From positions 62,001 through 126,000 of the forward strand of contig NZ_JAJFES010000008.1 of assembly GCF_020708045.1 (NCBI RefSeq): a DNA stretch of 64,000 bases, written 5' to 3'. The position numbers and the translations under genes were made by a program. Shown here in pieces: positions 28,247 to 36,672 of this stretch (its first letter is position 1; the number at the start of each line of letters is the position of its first letter). This DNA is from Massilia sp. IC2-278 (lineage in GTDB: Bacteria; Pseudomonadota; Gammaproteobacteria; Burkholderiales; Burkholderiaceae_D). The notes under the pieces were generated by a model. That model was given only the letters and a program-made list of their open reading frames with translations, was not told where the DNA came from and made no database searches.

Positions 28247-30778
28247 GTGCTGATCCAGTCCCTCCGCATGACCGCACGCGACTGGCGCGCGGGCGAACTG
28301 CGCTTCCTGCTGGTGGCGCTGATCGTCGCCGTCGCCGCCTTGTCTTCGGTCGGCTTCTTCATCGACCGCATGCGCGCCGGCCTGGCGCGCGACGCCAACC
28401 AGTTGCTCGGCGCCGACCTGCTGGTGAATGCCGACCAACAGGTGGCGCCTGCCTGGCGCGCGGAAGCCCAGCGGCGCGGCCTGCTGCTGGCCGACACCGT
28501 CACCTTCCCCAGCATGGCGCAAGGCGGGGAGGGCGAGGATTCGCAGGCCCAGCTGGCCTCGATCAAGGCCGTCTCTAGCGGCTATCCGCTGCGCGGCGAG
28601 CTGAAAATCACCATCAACCCGGACGACGCGAGCAGCGCCATCGGCCAGCGCACGCGCGAAGTGCCGGCGCCCGGCACGGTCTGGGTCGACGCCAATTTGC
28701 TGCCGGCCCTCGGCGTGAAGGTCGGCGACGCGCTGCAGCTGGGCGACAGCCGCTTCACCATCGCCCAGCTGCTTGCGGCCGAACCGGACCGCGGGGCTTC
28801 GTTCGCCAATTTCGCGCCGCGCGTGATGCTGAATATCTCCGACCTGCCAGCTACCGGCCTGGTCGACAACTTTGCGCGCGTGACCTACCGCATGCAGGTG
28901 GCGGCGCCCTCGAAGAACGACCTGGCGCGCGTGCGCGAGTACGAGACCTGGGTACGGGCGCGCATCAAGGCCGACAACGTGAAAGGCGTGCGCGTCGAGT
29001 CGCTCGAAAACGGCCGCCCCGAAATGCAGGCCACGCTGGACCGCGCCGACCGCTTCCTGTCGCTGGTCGGCCTGCTGTCGGCGATGCTGGCGGCAGTGGC
29101 CGTGGCAATGGCGGCGCGCCGCTTCATGCAAAGGCACCTGGACGCGTGCGCCATGCTGCGCTGCCTCGGCATGACCCAGAACCAGGTCGGCGCCATGTAC
29201 CTGATCGAGTTCGCGCTGGTCGGCCTGGCGGGCAGCCTGGTCGGCGTAGCGGTGGGCTTTGCGGCCCACTTCGTGCTGCTGGAACTGATCGGCACCTTGC
29301 TGCCGGCCGACTTGCCGCCGGTGTCCCTGCTGCCGGCGCTGCAGGGCATCGCCACCGGCATGCTGCTGCTGGTCGGCTTCGCGCTGCCGCCGGTCCTGCA
29401 GCTGCGCAACGTGCCGCACAACCGCGTGATCCGGCGCGAACAGGCCGCGCCCCAGCCCATGGCGCTGGCCACCTATGGCCTGGGCACGGGTGTGTTCGTC
29501 GCCCTGCTGCTGTGGCAGGCGGGCGACCCGAAGCTGGCCTTGATCACCGCCGGCGGCTTCCTGGCCGGCTTCGCCTTCTTCGCCCTGGTTGCCTGGCTCG
29601 GCCTGCGCCTGTTGCGCCGGTTGCGCGGCGTGTCCAGCAACCAGAGCTGGCGCTTCGCCGTGACCTCGCTGCAGCGCCGCCCCGGCGCCACCGTGGTGCA
29701 GGTGGTGTCGCTGGCGCTGGGCCTGATGGCGCTGCTGCTGCTGACCGTGGTGCGCGGCGACCTGGTCGCGGCCTGGCAGCGCTCGACGCCGGAGAATGCG
29801 CCGAACCGCTTCATCATCAACGTGCTGCCCGACCAGAAGGAGGATGTCTCCAAGCGCATCGCGGGCGCCGGCGTCGAGCAGCCGGTGCTGTACCCGATGA
29901 TCCGCGGCCGCCTCACCGCCGTGAACGGCCAGCCGGTCACCTCCAGCACCTACACGAGCGACGATGCGCGCCGCCTGGCGAACCGCGAATTCAATCTGTC
30001 GACCATGGCCGATGCGCCGGAGGGCAACGACATCGTCGCCGGCAGCTGGTACCGGGACGCGCCGGGCGTGTCGGAAGCCTCGGTCGAGCAGGGCATCGCG
30101 AAAACCCTGGGCCTGAAGCTGGGCGACGTGATGCGCTTCGACATGGCCGGCATCGTGGTCGATGCGAAGATCACCAGCCTGCGCAAGCTCGAATGGGGCT
30201 CAATGCGCGCCAACTTCTTCGTCATCATCAACCCGCAGGCGATGGCGAACGCACCGGCCACCTACATGACGGCCTTCCACCTGCCCGAGCGCGGCGCCAA
30301 CCTGGCCAGCACGCTGGCGCGCGCCTACCCGAACCTGACCGTGATCGACGTCAGCGGCATCATCCGCCAGATCCAGGAAGTGGTGGACCAGGTGGTCACC
30401 GCCGTGGAGTTCCTGTTCCTGTTCACGCTGGCCTCGGGCGTGCTGGTGCTGTATGCGGCGCTGATGGGATCGCAGTCCGAGCGCACGCGCGAAGCGGGGC
30501 TGTTGCGGGCGCTGGGCGCCACGCGCAAGCAGCTGGCGACGGCGCAGCGCATCGAGTTCGTGCTGGTCGGCGGCCTGGCCGGGCTGCTGGCGGCAACCGG
30601 CGCCGCGGCGCTGGGCTGGGGGCTGGCGACTTACCAGTTCAAGTTCGAGTGGGCCTTCGAGCCGGGCGTGTGGCTGGCGGGGATCGCGGTCGGCGCGGCC
30701 TGTGCGCTGGTCGGCGGCTGGCTGGGCCTGCGCAGCGTGCTGCGCCAGCCGCCGCTGCAGACGCTGCGGGAAGCGTAA
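28247..30778 (+). CDS. FtsX-like ABC transporter permease (YbbP type)
   Basis: 843 residues starting with GTG, preceded by AAGGAG at 6 nt. One membrane helix near the N-terminus (about 20-42), a large periplasmic domain, then two FtsX permease modules (helices around 270-400 and 710-840), the layout of the E. coli YbbP family. Such permeases normally pair with a YbbA-type ATPase encoded next door; none is present here, so the partner is elsewhere. Probable role is envelope lipid or lipoprotein related export; substrate unknown. 27 nt downstream of the deaminase gene. Confidence 0.88.
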   Translation: MLIQSLRMTARDWRAGELRFLLVALIVAVAALSSVGFFIDRMRAGLARDANQLLGADLLVNADQQVAPAWRAEAQRRGLLLADTVTFPSMAQGGEGEDSQAQLASIKAVSSGYPLRGELKITINPDDASSAIGQRTREVPAPGTVWVDANLLPALGVKVGDALQLGDSRFTIAQLLAAEPDRGASFANFAPRVMLNISDLPATGLVDNFARVTYRMQVAAPSKNDLARVREYETWVRARIKADNVKGVRVESLENGRPEMQATLDRADRFLSLVGLLSAMLAAVAVAMAARRFMQRHLDACAMLRCLGMTQNQVGAMYLIEFALVGLAGSLVGVAVGFAAHFVLLELIGTLLPADLPPVSLLPALQGIATGMLLLVGFALPPVLQLRNVPHNRVIRREQAAPQPMALATYGLGTGVFVALLLWQAGDPKLALITAGGFLAGFAFFALVAWLGLRLLRRLRGVSSNQSWRFAVTSLQRRPGATVVQVVSLALGLMALLLLTVVRGDLVAAWQRSTPENAPNRFIINVLPDQKEDVSKRIAGAGVEQPVLYPMIRGRLTAVNGQPVTSSTYTSDDARRLANREFNLSTMADAPEGNDIVAGSWYRDAPGVSEASVEQGIAKTLGLKLGDVMRFDMAGIVVDAKITSLRKLEWGSMRANFFVIINPQAMANAPATYMTAFHLPERGANLASTLARAYPNLTVIDVSGIIRQIQEVVDQVVTAVEFLFLFTLASGVLVLYAALMGSQSERTREAGLLRALGATRKQLATAQRIEFVLVGGLAGLLAATGAAALGWGLATYQFKFEWAFEPGVWLAGIAVGAACALVGGWLGLRSVLRQPPLQTLREA

Positions 30779-30841
30779 CGGAGATGTAAATGACGGCGCC
30801 GGCCGTTCCCATCGGGACGGCCGACGCGCTATCATCACGGT

Positions 30842-31231
30842 ATGTCCGAGAACCAAACCCTGTACGAAATCATCGGCGGCGAAAGCCGCTTGCGCGAACT
30901 GGTCGACCGCTTCTACGACCTGATGGAACTGGAGCCGGAATTCGCCGGCATCCACGCGCTGCACCCGAAACCGAACGACAGCTCGCGCGAAAAGCTGTTC
31001 ATGTTCCTGTCCGGCTGGATGGGCGGGCCCGACCTCTTCATCGAACGCTACGGCCACCCGCGCCTGCGCGCACGCCACCTGCCGTTCGGTATCGGCACGA
31101 GCGAGCGTGACCAGTGGCTGCGCGCCATGGCCTGGGCGATGGAAGACATCGGCATGGACGATGACTTGCGCATGCGCCTGATGACCTCCTTCTACCAGAC
31201 CGCCGACTGGATGCGCAACAAGGCCGACTGA
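30842..31231 (+). CDS. Group II truncated haemoglobin
   Basis: 129 residues with the 2-on-2 globin features of TrHb2: Tyr25 at the B10-like position, proximal His79 in RARHLPFGIG, and Trp92 (G8) in SERDQWLRAM. Binds haem and O2/NO; roles proposed for the family include NO or peroxide protection. Its stop is directly followed by the rmuC ATG (TGAATG), so the two genes are translated from one message. Confidence 0.93.
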   Translation: MSENQTLYEIIGGESRLRELVDRFYDLMELEPEFAGIHALHPKPNDSSREKLFMFLSGWMGGPDLFIERYGHPRLRARHLPFGIGTSERDQWLRAMAWAMEDIGMDDDLRMRLMTSFYQTADWMRNKAD

Positions 31232-32563
31232 ATGAGCACCCTTCAATTCGCGGTACTGGTGGTGGCGCTGGCCGCCATCGTCGTCTTGCAGGTGCTGGTC
31301 TTGCTGCGCGCACGCTCGAGCGATGGCGCCGGCCAGGGCCAGCAGTTCGAACGCGTCGAGCGCGAGCTGCGCCTGGAGCTGCAGCACAGTGCGCAAGCCA
31401 CGCGCCAGGAACTGGCCGGCCACATGGCCCAGCACCAGGCGGCCACCGTCCAGCAGCTCGACAGCATGCGCCAGCAGATGCAGCTGCACGCCGCCGGCGG
31501 CCGCGAGGAACAGGCGCGCGCCCTGAAGCGCTTCGCCGACACCCTGCAGCAGACCCTGGCCAACCTCACCGAATCGAACGCCCAGCGCATGCTGGAAGTG
31601 CGCGCGACCCTGGAAACCAAGATCCGCGACCTGCAGACAGACAACGCCAGGCGGCTCGAGGAAATGCGCCAGACCGTCGACGAAAAGCTGCACACGACGC
31701 TGGAAAACCGCCTGACCGAATCCTTCCGCCACGTCTCCGAGCGCCTGGAAAAGGTACACCAAGGCCTGGGCGAAATGCAGCAGCTGGCCATCGGCGTGGG
31801 CGACCTGAAGCGGGTGCTGACCAACGTCAAGACGCGCGGCACCTGGGGCGAAGTGCAGCTCGAGATGCTGCTCGAGCAGGTGCTGACCGTCGACCAGTAC
31901 GCGAAGAACGTCGAGACCGTGCTGGGCTCGAACGCGCGCGTGGAATTCGCGATCAAGCTGCCGGGCGTGGTCGATGGCGGCGCGCCCTTGTGGCTGCCGA
32001 TCGACGCCAAGTTCCCGAAGGAGCAGTACGAACGCCTGCTCGATGCCCAGGACCGCGCCGACGCCGACGGCGTGGCGCGCCATGGCGCCGAGCTCGAACG
32101 CGCGGTGCGGGGCGAAGCGAAAACCATCTGCGACAAGTACGTGTCGCCGCCGCAGACCACCGACTTCGCCATCCTGTTCCTGCCGACTGAAGGCCTGTAT
32201 GCCGAAGTGATGCGCCGGCCGGGCCTGGCCGACGAATTGCAGCGTTCCCTGCGCGTGACGATTGCCGGCCCGTCGACCCTGACGGCATTGCTGAACAGCC
32301 TGCAGATGGGCTTCCGCACGCTGGCGCTGGAAAAGCGCTCGTCGGAAGTGTGGCAGGTGCTGGGCGCGGTGAAGACCGAGTTCGCCAAGTTCGGCGACGT
32401 GTTGGCGGCCACCAAGGCGACACTGGAAAAGGCCGCGAAGAACATCGAAAACGCCGAGGTGCGCAGCCGCCAGATGGCGCGCAAGCTGAAATCGGTGGAG
32501 GCCCTGCCGAGCGAGGCGGCGCAGCTGATGCTGGGGCCGGACGGCGCGGACCGGGACGACTGA
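31232..32563 (+). CDS. rmuC: RmuC-family DNA recombination protein
   Basis: 443 residues. An N-terminal membrane helix (3-25), a long coiled coil with many Gln, Arg and Glu (about 35-190), then the RmuC nuclease-like domain (about 195-430) with GTWGEVQLEMLLEQ and PIDAKFPKEQY. In E. coli RmuC limits recombination at inverted repeats. Adjacent to the haemoglobin gene without spacing. Confidence 0.94.
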   Translation: MSTLQFAVLVVALAAIVVLQVLVLLRARSSDGAGQGQQFERVERELRLELQHSAQATRQELAGHMAQHQAATVQQLDSMRQQMQLHAAGGREEQARALKRFADTLQQTLANLTESNAQRMLEVRATLETKIRDLQTDNARRLEEMRQTVDEKLHTTLENRLTESFRHVSERLEKVHQGLGEMQQLAIGVGDLKRVLTNVKTRGTWGEVQLEMLLEQVLTVDQYAKNVETVLGSNARVEFAIKLPGVVDGGAPLWLPIDAKFPKEQYERLLDAQDRADADGVARHGAELERAVRGEAKTICDKYVSPPQTTDFAILFLPTEGLYAEVMRRPGLADELQRSLRVTIAGPSTLTALLNSLQMGFRTLALEKRSSEVWQVLGAVKTEFAKFGDVLAATKATLEKAAKNIENAEVRSRQMARKLKSVEALPSEAAQLMLGPDGADRDD

Positions 32564-32601
32564 GCGCGCGCCCGTCATAAGGGCCCGACGCATCCTCTGC
32601 C

Positions 32602-33153
32602 ATGCGCGCCACCATGCCCCGCCATCGCCGGCTCCCTACGGGCAACACCTGGTTCTTCACGCTGGTGTCGTTCCGGCGCAATCCTGTCCTGTGCCTGCCG
32701 CCGATTCGCTCGGCATTGCGCCGCGCCATCGTCGACGTCCGCGGCACGCGCCCCTTCGACATCGACGCATGGGTGCTGATGCCGGATCACCTGCATTGCA
32801 TCTGGACCCTGCCCGAGGGCGATGCCGACCATGCGGCACGCTGGGCGATGATCAGGAACGCCGTGTCGCGCGTTGCCCTGGTGTCCACGGTATCGACCGG
32901 TACGCGCAATCCCTCACGCATCGAACACCGCGATGCGTCGGTCTGGCAGCGGGGCGTCGATGCGCACGAGATCCGCAACGACCGCGAGTTTGCGCGTCAC
33001 GTGGATTACATCCATTTCAATCCGGTGCGGCATGGACATGCGGCGCGTGCGGCGGATTGGCCGTATTCGACGTTTCACCGGTACCTGAAACAGGGTGTGT
33101 ATCCGGCCGATTGGAGCGGGACGCCGCAGGTGCAGGCGATGTGGATCGAGTAA
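32602..33153 (+). CDS. REP-associated tyrosine transposase (RAYT, Y1 family)
   Basis: 183 residues, a single intact frame. The HUH motif is HLH at 63-65 (VLMPDHLHCIW) and the catalytic tyrosine is probably Tyr136 in HVDYIHFNPVRHG, followed by DWPYSTFHRYL, a tail seen in many RAYTs. RAYTs are single-copy domesticated relatives of IS200/IS605 transposases that act on REP palindromes. No insertion-sequence ends or target duplication are seen around it, and REP-like palindromes occur elsewhere in this window (5.9, 9.0, 16.8, 54.9, 59.8 and 63.0 kb). Confidence 0.9.
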   Translation: MRATMPRHRRLPTGNTWFFTLVSFRRNPVLCLPPIRSALRRAIVDVRGTRPFDIDAWVLMPDHLHCIWTLPEGDADHAARWAMIRNAVSRVALVSTVSTGTRNPSRIEHRDASVWQRGVDAHEIRNDREFARHVDYIHFNPVRHGHAARAADWPYSTFHRYLKQGVYPADWSGTPQVQAMWIE

Positions 33154-33161
33154 TGCAGCAT

Positions 33162-33185
33162 GGCGCGGCGCGTCTTGTCCGCGCC
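33162..33185 (+). repeat. Hairpin just downstream of the RAYT gene
   Basis: Perfect 7-bp stem GGCGCGG/CCGCGCC around a 10-nt loop, 9 nt after the stop codon and followed by TTGTT. It may be a weak terminator; it does not belong to the GTAG palindrome family. Confidence 0.45.
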
Positions 33186-33196
33186 TTGTTCGTCCA

Positions 33197-33640
33197 TTAT
33201 CTGCAGATGCCCGGTGCCGGCGCCGCGTCCGTGACAAGGCGCAGTCCGTATTGTGCCGACGGGTCGTGCCGCATCACCGTGACGAAGCATTGTTCGGCGC
33301 GCGCCTCGACGGCGAGGTCATAGGTTTGGCCCGCCTGCGGCATGAACCGTAGCGCCGGCGAGCAGTGGCCCGCCCCTTGTTTGAATTCCGCCGTCAAGTG
33401 CACCATGCGGCCTGCCGGCACGCTCGCATAGCCGCGCGCGTCGGGGTGCAGGGCGAACGATGTGCCGGAGACGCAGATGTGTGGCCGGCCGAGGTTCACG
33501 AAGCGGACCTGCGCAAGCGCTGCAGATGGCGCCGGCTGGTAATCGGGGGCCGCGCAGGCGCACAGCGTCATCGCGCACAGTGTCATGGCGAACGGTGTCA
33601 TGGCATACGACAGGCCAGGCAAGCCGTTCCGGCGCTTCAC
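33197..33640 (-). CDS. Small lipoprotein of unknown function
   Basis: 147 residues from the GTG at 33640, which overlaps the stop of the upstream gene as GTGA; an ATG at 33601 is the alternative and would still leave a signal peptide. The lipobox is LCAC with Cys29. The signal peptide contains a 5-residue repeat (MTLCA) encoded by three 15-nt tandem units (33558-33602). The mature part (about 115 residues) has several Cys and beta-like segments; I do not recognise a family. It is the third gene of a run of three lipoproteins. Confidence 0.7.
   Translation of the reverse strand: MKRRNGLPGLSYAMTPFAMTLCAMTLCACAAPDYQPAPSAALAQVRFVNLGRPHICVSGTSFALHPDARGYASVPAGRMVHLTAEFKQGAGHCSPALRFMPQAGQTYDLAVEARAEQCFVTVMRHDPSAQYGLRLVTDAAPAPGICR
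33558..33602. repeat. Three 15-nt tandem repeats inside a lipoprotein signal peptide
   Basis: Units 33558-33572, 33573-33587 and 33588-33602, variants of GCGCACAGTGTCATG. They encode pentapeptides MTPFA, MTLCA and MTLCA on the minus strand; in-frame gain or loss would change signal-peptide length without a frameshift. Confidence 0.8.
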
Positions 33641-34089
33641 GTCGGGTCCTTGAACACGATCGGTTTCAGGTCGGACAGCCTTCGCGCGGTCGACAGCAAG
33701 CCGGGACCGGCTGCCGGGTGCAGCTGGATGTAGACCTCCGCATGCGGGATGCCGAGCAAGGTCGTTGGCCGCACGGTGTCGGCGCGGCGATCCTGCAGCG
33801 CGTCCGCCAGGGTCTGATACAGGGCGAAGTAGGGACTGCCTTCGCGCTGGGCGATCTCCGCGCACCGATACAAGGCGTAGTGCTGAACCTGGTACATCAA
33901 TATCTCGCGATTGCCGACATACCTTACCTTGATCAGTCCGCCCGGCCCTTTTTCCTCATCGTAGCCGCCCCTCGGATTTTTCAATAGCGACGAGGAGCGC
34001 CCGTCCTGGTAGGCCGTCGAGCATGCCGTCAGTGTCGCAGCCAATATCGACATCAGCGCCAGGCGGCGGCTTGCCGTGAGATTGTGCAT
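33637..34089 (-). CDS. Lipoprotein resembling the CC0125/CC1285 family
   Basis: 150 residues from the ATG at 34089. The lipobox LTAC ends at Cys23. The mature protein has a pattern GGYDEEKGPGGLIKVRYVGN followed by a helix YALYRCAEIAQREG, reminiscent of the CC0125/CC1285 lipoproteins (G-Y-D, R-V-x-F-x-G-N, LxRCAEL). No function is established. Its stop overlaps the GTG start of the next gene (GTGA), so the two are coupled. Confidence 0.7.
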   Translation of the reverse strand: MHNLTASRRLALMSILAATLTACSTAYQDGRSSSLLKNPRGGYDEEKGPGGLIKVRYVGNREILMYQVQHYALYRCAEIAQREGSPYFALYQTLADALQDRRADTVRPTTLLGIPHAEVYIQLHPAAGPGLLSTARRLSDLKPIVFKDPT

Positions 34090-34103
34090 GGGCGGCGGCC
34101 GGC

Positions 34104-34652
34104 TTAGCGGACCACGCGGATTCCGGGCACATAAGGCGACGACGCGTGCCGCTCGCCATTCTTGACCGTGCCGGCCAGCGTCTTGACGCAGGAGTATTCG
34201 GGCATCATCGTCGGAACGATCCTGTTGTCCTGGTCCGTCACCGTCATCTGGCAAGTGCGGTTATCGCCTTCGGTCTGCAACAGGGCGGAATAACGCTTGC
34301 CATTTTCCGGGGTAAAGGTTGCGGTGACAGAACAGCCCCAGTTGCCTTTGAATCCCTGCGCATTGACGGTCGTCAGCGCGAAGGTGAGCGGTTTGCCTGG
34401 AGTCAGAGGAATGGTGGACAGTGCTTCCTGGCTGCTCATGGAGATGTTCGAGGCTTTCATCTCTGCCGATTCACAGTGCTCATTGCCAAACGTGTACAGG
34501 TTAGCGCCGCGCATGACCATCGTGCCGGTGGCGTCGTTGTTGACGTGCGCCGTCAGCGAATTCGGCAAGTCATTCTGGACCGTGGGGCCATGGGCGCAGC
34601 CCGCCAATGCGGCGGCAATAAGCAAAGGGAAAACAACGTTTTTCAGCATCAT
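34104..34652 (-). CDS. Lipoprotein of unknown function
   Basis: 182 residues with a signal peptide and lipobox LAGC (Cys19). The rest has no domain I know; it is polar, predicted mainly beta, with four further Cys (in EHCESAEM, GNWGCSV, NRTCQM, EYSCVK), possibly two disulfides. Codon use is less GC-rich than its neighbours. It starts the three-lipoprotein run ending at 33197; it lies 14 nt upstream of the second gene. Confidence 0.75.
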   Translation of the reverse strand: MMLKNVVFPLLIAAALAGCAHGPTVQNDLPNSLTAHVNNDATGTMVMRGANLYTFGNEHCESAEMKASNISMSSQEALSTIPLTPGKPLTFALTTVNAQGFKGNWGCSVTATFTPENGKRYSALLQTEGDNRTCQMTVTDQDNRIVPTMMPEYSCVKTLAGTVKNGERHASSPYVPGIRVVR

Positions 34653-34775
34653 GATTTGTCGAGTAAATAAATGGTAATTACCAGAAGTAAATTTTATCCA
34701 TTTTTTAATGCCCGAGCGAAATTTATTGCTGTTGTGGCGTTTTCGTCATGCCTCCTGGCCGCGCGATCGCGTCGC

Positions 34776-36653
34776 CTAGATCAATCCCTCGAATGGCAGG
34801 ATATCGACCATGTCGCCGGCCGCGACATTCCCCTGCCCGTCATGCAGCACCACCATGCAGTTGGCCTCGGACATCGAGCGCAGGATGCCCGAACCCTGCG
34901 CGCCGGTGATGCGCACCTGCGGCATGCCCTCTTCGCCATGCGACAGGATGCCGCGCTGGTATTCGGTGCGGCCCGGCTTCTTGCGGATCGCGCCTTCGGA
35001 CCGCGCGCGCAGCAGCGGCAGCGGGGCGTCGGCGCCCATCATGCGCAGCAGGGCTTCGCGGGCGAAGAAGTAGAACGACACCATCACCGCCACCGGATTG
35101 CCGGGCAGGCCGAACAGGAAGGCGTTGCGCCCGTTCGAGGCGATCCGGCCAAAGGCCAGCGGGCGGCCCGGACGCATGCCGATCTTCCAGAAGGTGACGT
35201 CGCCCAGGCGCGCCATGATCTGGCGCGTGTAGTCGGCCGCGCCCACCGACACGCCGCCCGAGGTGATGATGGCGTCGGCGTTCTCGCAGGCGGTACGCAG
35301 GGCCGCTTCCAGTGCTGCCGGGTCGTCGCGCACGATGCCCATGTCGACGATCTCGCAGCCCAGGCGCTGCAGCATGCCGTAGATGGTGTAGCGGTTGCTG
35401 TCGTAGACGCTGCCGCTGTCCAGGGCCTGGCCGATCGAGCGCAGTTCGTCGCCGGTCGAAAAAAAGGCGACGCGCAGGCGCCGCACCACGGGCAGTTCGG
35501 CGATGCCGAGCGAAGCCACCAGCCCCAAATCTGCCGGGCGGATGATCTTCCCCGCGCGTAAGGCAGGGCTGCCGGCCTTCAGGTCTTCGCCGGCAAAGCG
35601 ACGGTTGTCGCCGGCGCGGATGGTGCCGGCGGCCAGCACGATTTCGCCCGGGCTTTCCTGGGCCACGAATTCCTGCGGCACCACGCTGTCGCAGCCTGCC
35701 AGCATGACGCCGCCGGTCATGATGCGCACGCATTCGCCCGGCCCCGGCGCCACATCGGAGGGACGGCCGGCATACACGGTGCCGACCACTTTCAGGCGCG
35801 TGTCGCCGTCCGGCACCAGGTCGCCCCCGCGCAGCGCATAGCCATCCATCGCCGAGTTGTCGTGCGCGGGCACGTCGATCGGCGAGACGATGTCGCGCGC
35901 CAGCACCCGGCCGAGTGCGGCGCGCAAGGCGACCTGCTCGACGGCGCCGACCGGCTGCACGAATTCGCGGATGATGCGCTGGGCGTCGCGCACCGGCAGC
36001 GCCTCGGGATCGTAGGCGGACAGGCAGCTCGTGACGTCGGCCAGGCGCGGCGGGCGGGTAGGATCCAGGCTGTGCAGCTCGTCGAGCGTGTTGATGTTGC
36101 GGAAGGCGTCGGCATCCTCGAACAGCACCTCGACCGCCTTGACGTCCTTGTGCCAGCCGTCCATGCGCCGGCCACCCTCGGCCAGGTAGGACGACAGCAC
36201 CGGCAGCAGCGATGTCTTGACCAGGCAGAACACCGGATGCGCCTGCACCCGCATGCCCGGCTCCGCGGTCGCGGCAAAGGCGAGGTCGGCATCCTGGTCT
36301 TCCAGCGCGGCCAGCAGGCGTTCGGCCAGGTCGGACGGCAGGAAGGGCGAATCGCAGGGGGCAGTCAGCAGATACGGTGTCGTGCAGCGCCGCAGTCCGG
36401 TTTCCAGCCCGGCCAGGGGACCGGCAAAGCCGGTTAAATCGTCCTGCCACACCGGCACGCCGAAGGCGGCATAGGTGTCGAGGTTCTGGTTGGCGTTGAT
36501 GGCGACATTTGCCACCTGCGGCGCCAGGCGCGCCAGCACGTGCGCCGCCATGGTGCTGCCACGGAAGGGCTGCAGGCCCTTGTCGACGTGGCCCATGCGC
36601 GAGCCGCGTCCGCCCGCGAGGATCAAGCCGCTGATCGATGCTTTCTTGTTCAT
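34776..36653 (-). CDS. MobA-MoeA fusion: Mo-cofactor guanylyltransferase / molybdotransferase
   Basis: 625 residues in one uninterrupted frame from the ATG at 36653. Residues 1 to about 200 form a MobA domain with the nucleotide-binding loop LILAGGRGSRMGHVDKGLQ and TAPCDSPFLP; residues about 215-625 form MoeA with VPAHDNSAMDGYAL, IMTGGVML, SSGGVSVG-type loop (ITSGGVSVGAADY) and FGLPGNPVAVMVS. MoeA inserts molybdate into molybdopterin, MobA attaches GMP to make bis-MGD. Joining them would couple successive steps. It lies 19 nt downstream of moaA. The separate genes mobA and moeA are the norm. Confidence 0.93.
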   Translation of the reverse strand: MNKKASISGLILAGGRGSRMGHVDKGLQPFRGSTMAAHVLARLAPQVANVAINANQNLDTYAAFGVPVWQDDLTGFAGPLAGLETGLRRCTTPYLLTAPCDSPFLPSDLAERLLAALEDQDADLAFAATAEPGMRVQAHPVFCLVKTSLLPVLSSYLAEGGRRMDGWHKDVKAVEVLFEDADAFRNINTLDELHSLDPTRPPRLADVTSCLSAYDPEALPVRDAQRIIREFVQPVGAVEQVALRAALGRVLARDIVSPIDVPAHDNSAMDGYALRGGDLVPDGDTRLKVVGTVYAGRPSDVAPGPGECVRIMTGGVMLAGCDSVVPQEFVAQESPGEIVLAAGTIRAGDNRRFAGEDLKAGSPALRAGKIIRPADLGLVASLGIAELPVVRRLRVAFFSTGDELRSIGQALDSGSVYDSNRYTIYGMLQRLGCEIVDMGIVRDDPAALEAALRTACENADAIITSGGVSVGAADYTRQIMARLGDVTFWKIGMRPGRPLAFGRIASNGRNAFLFGLPGNPVAVMVSFYFFAREALLRMMGADAPLPLLRARSEGAIRKKPGRTEYQRGILSHGEEGMPQVRITGAQGSGILRSMSEANCMVVLHDGQGNVAAGDMVDILPFEGLI

Positions 36654-36672
36654 GTGATGTTCAAGGCGGACC

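Noticed and set aside
30200..32593. A 797-codon open frame opposite the permease and rmuC
   Set aside because: His/Gln/Arg-rich antisense translation with no family resemblance.
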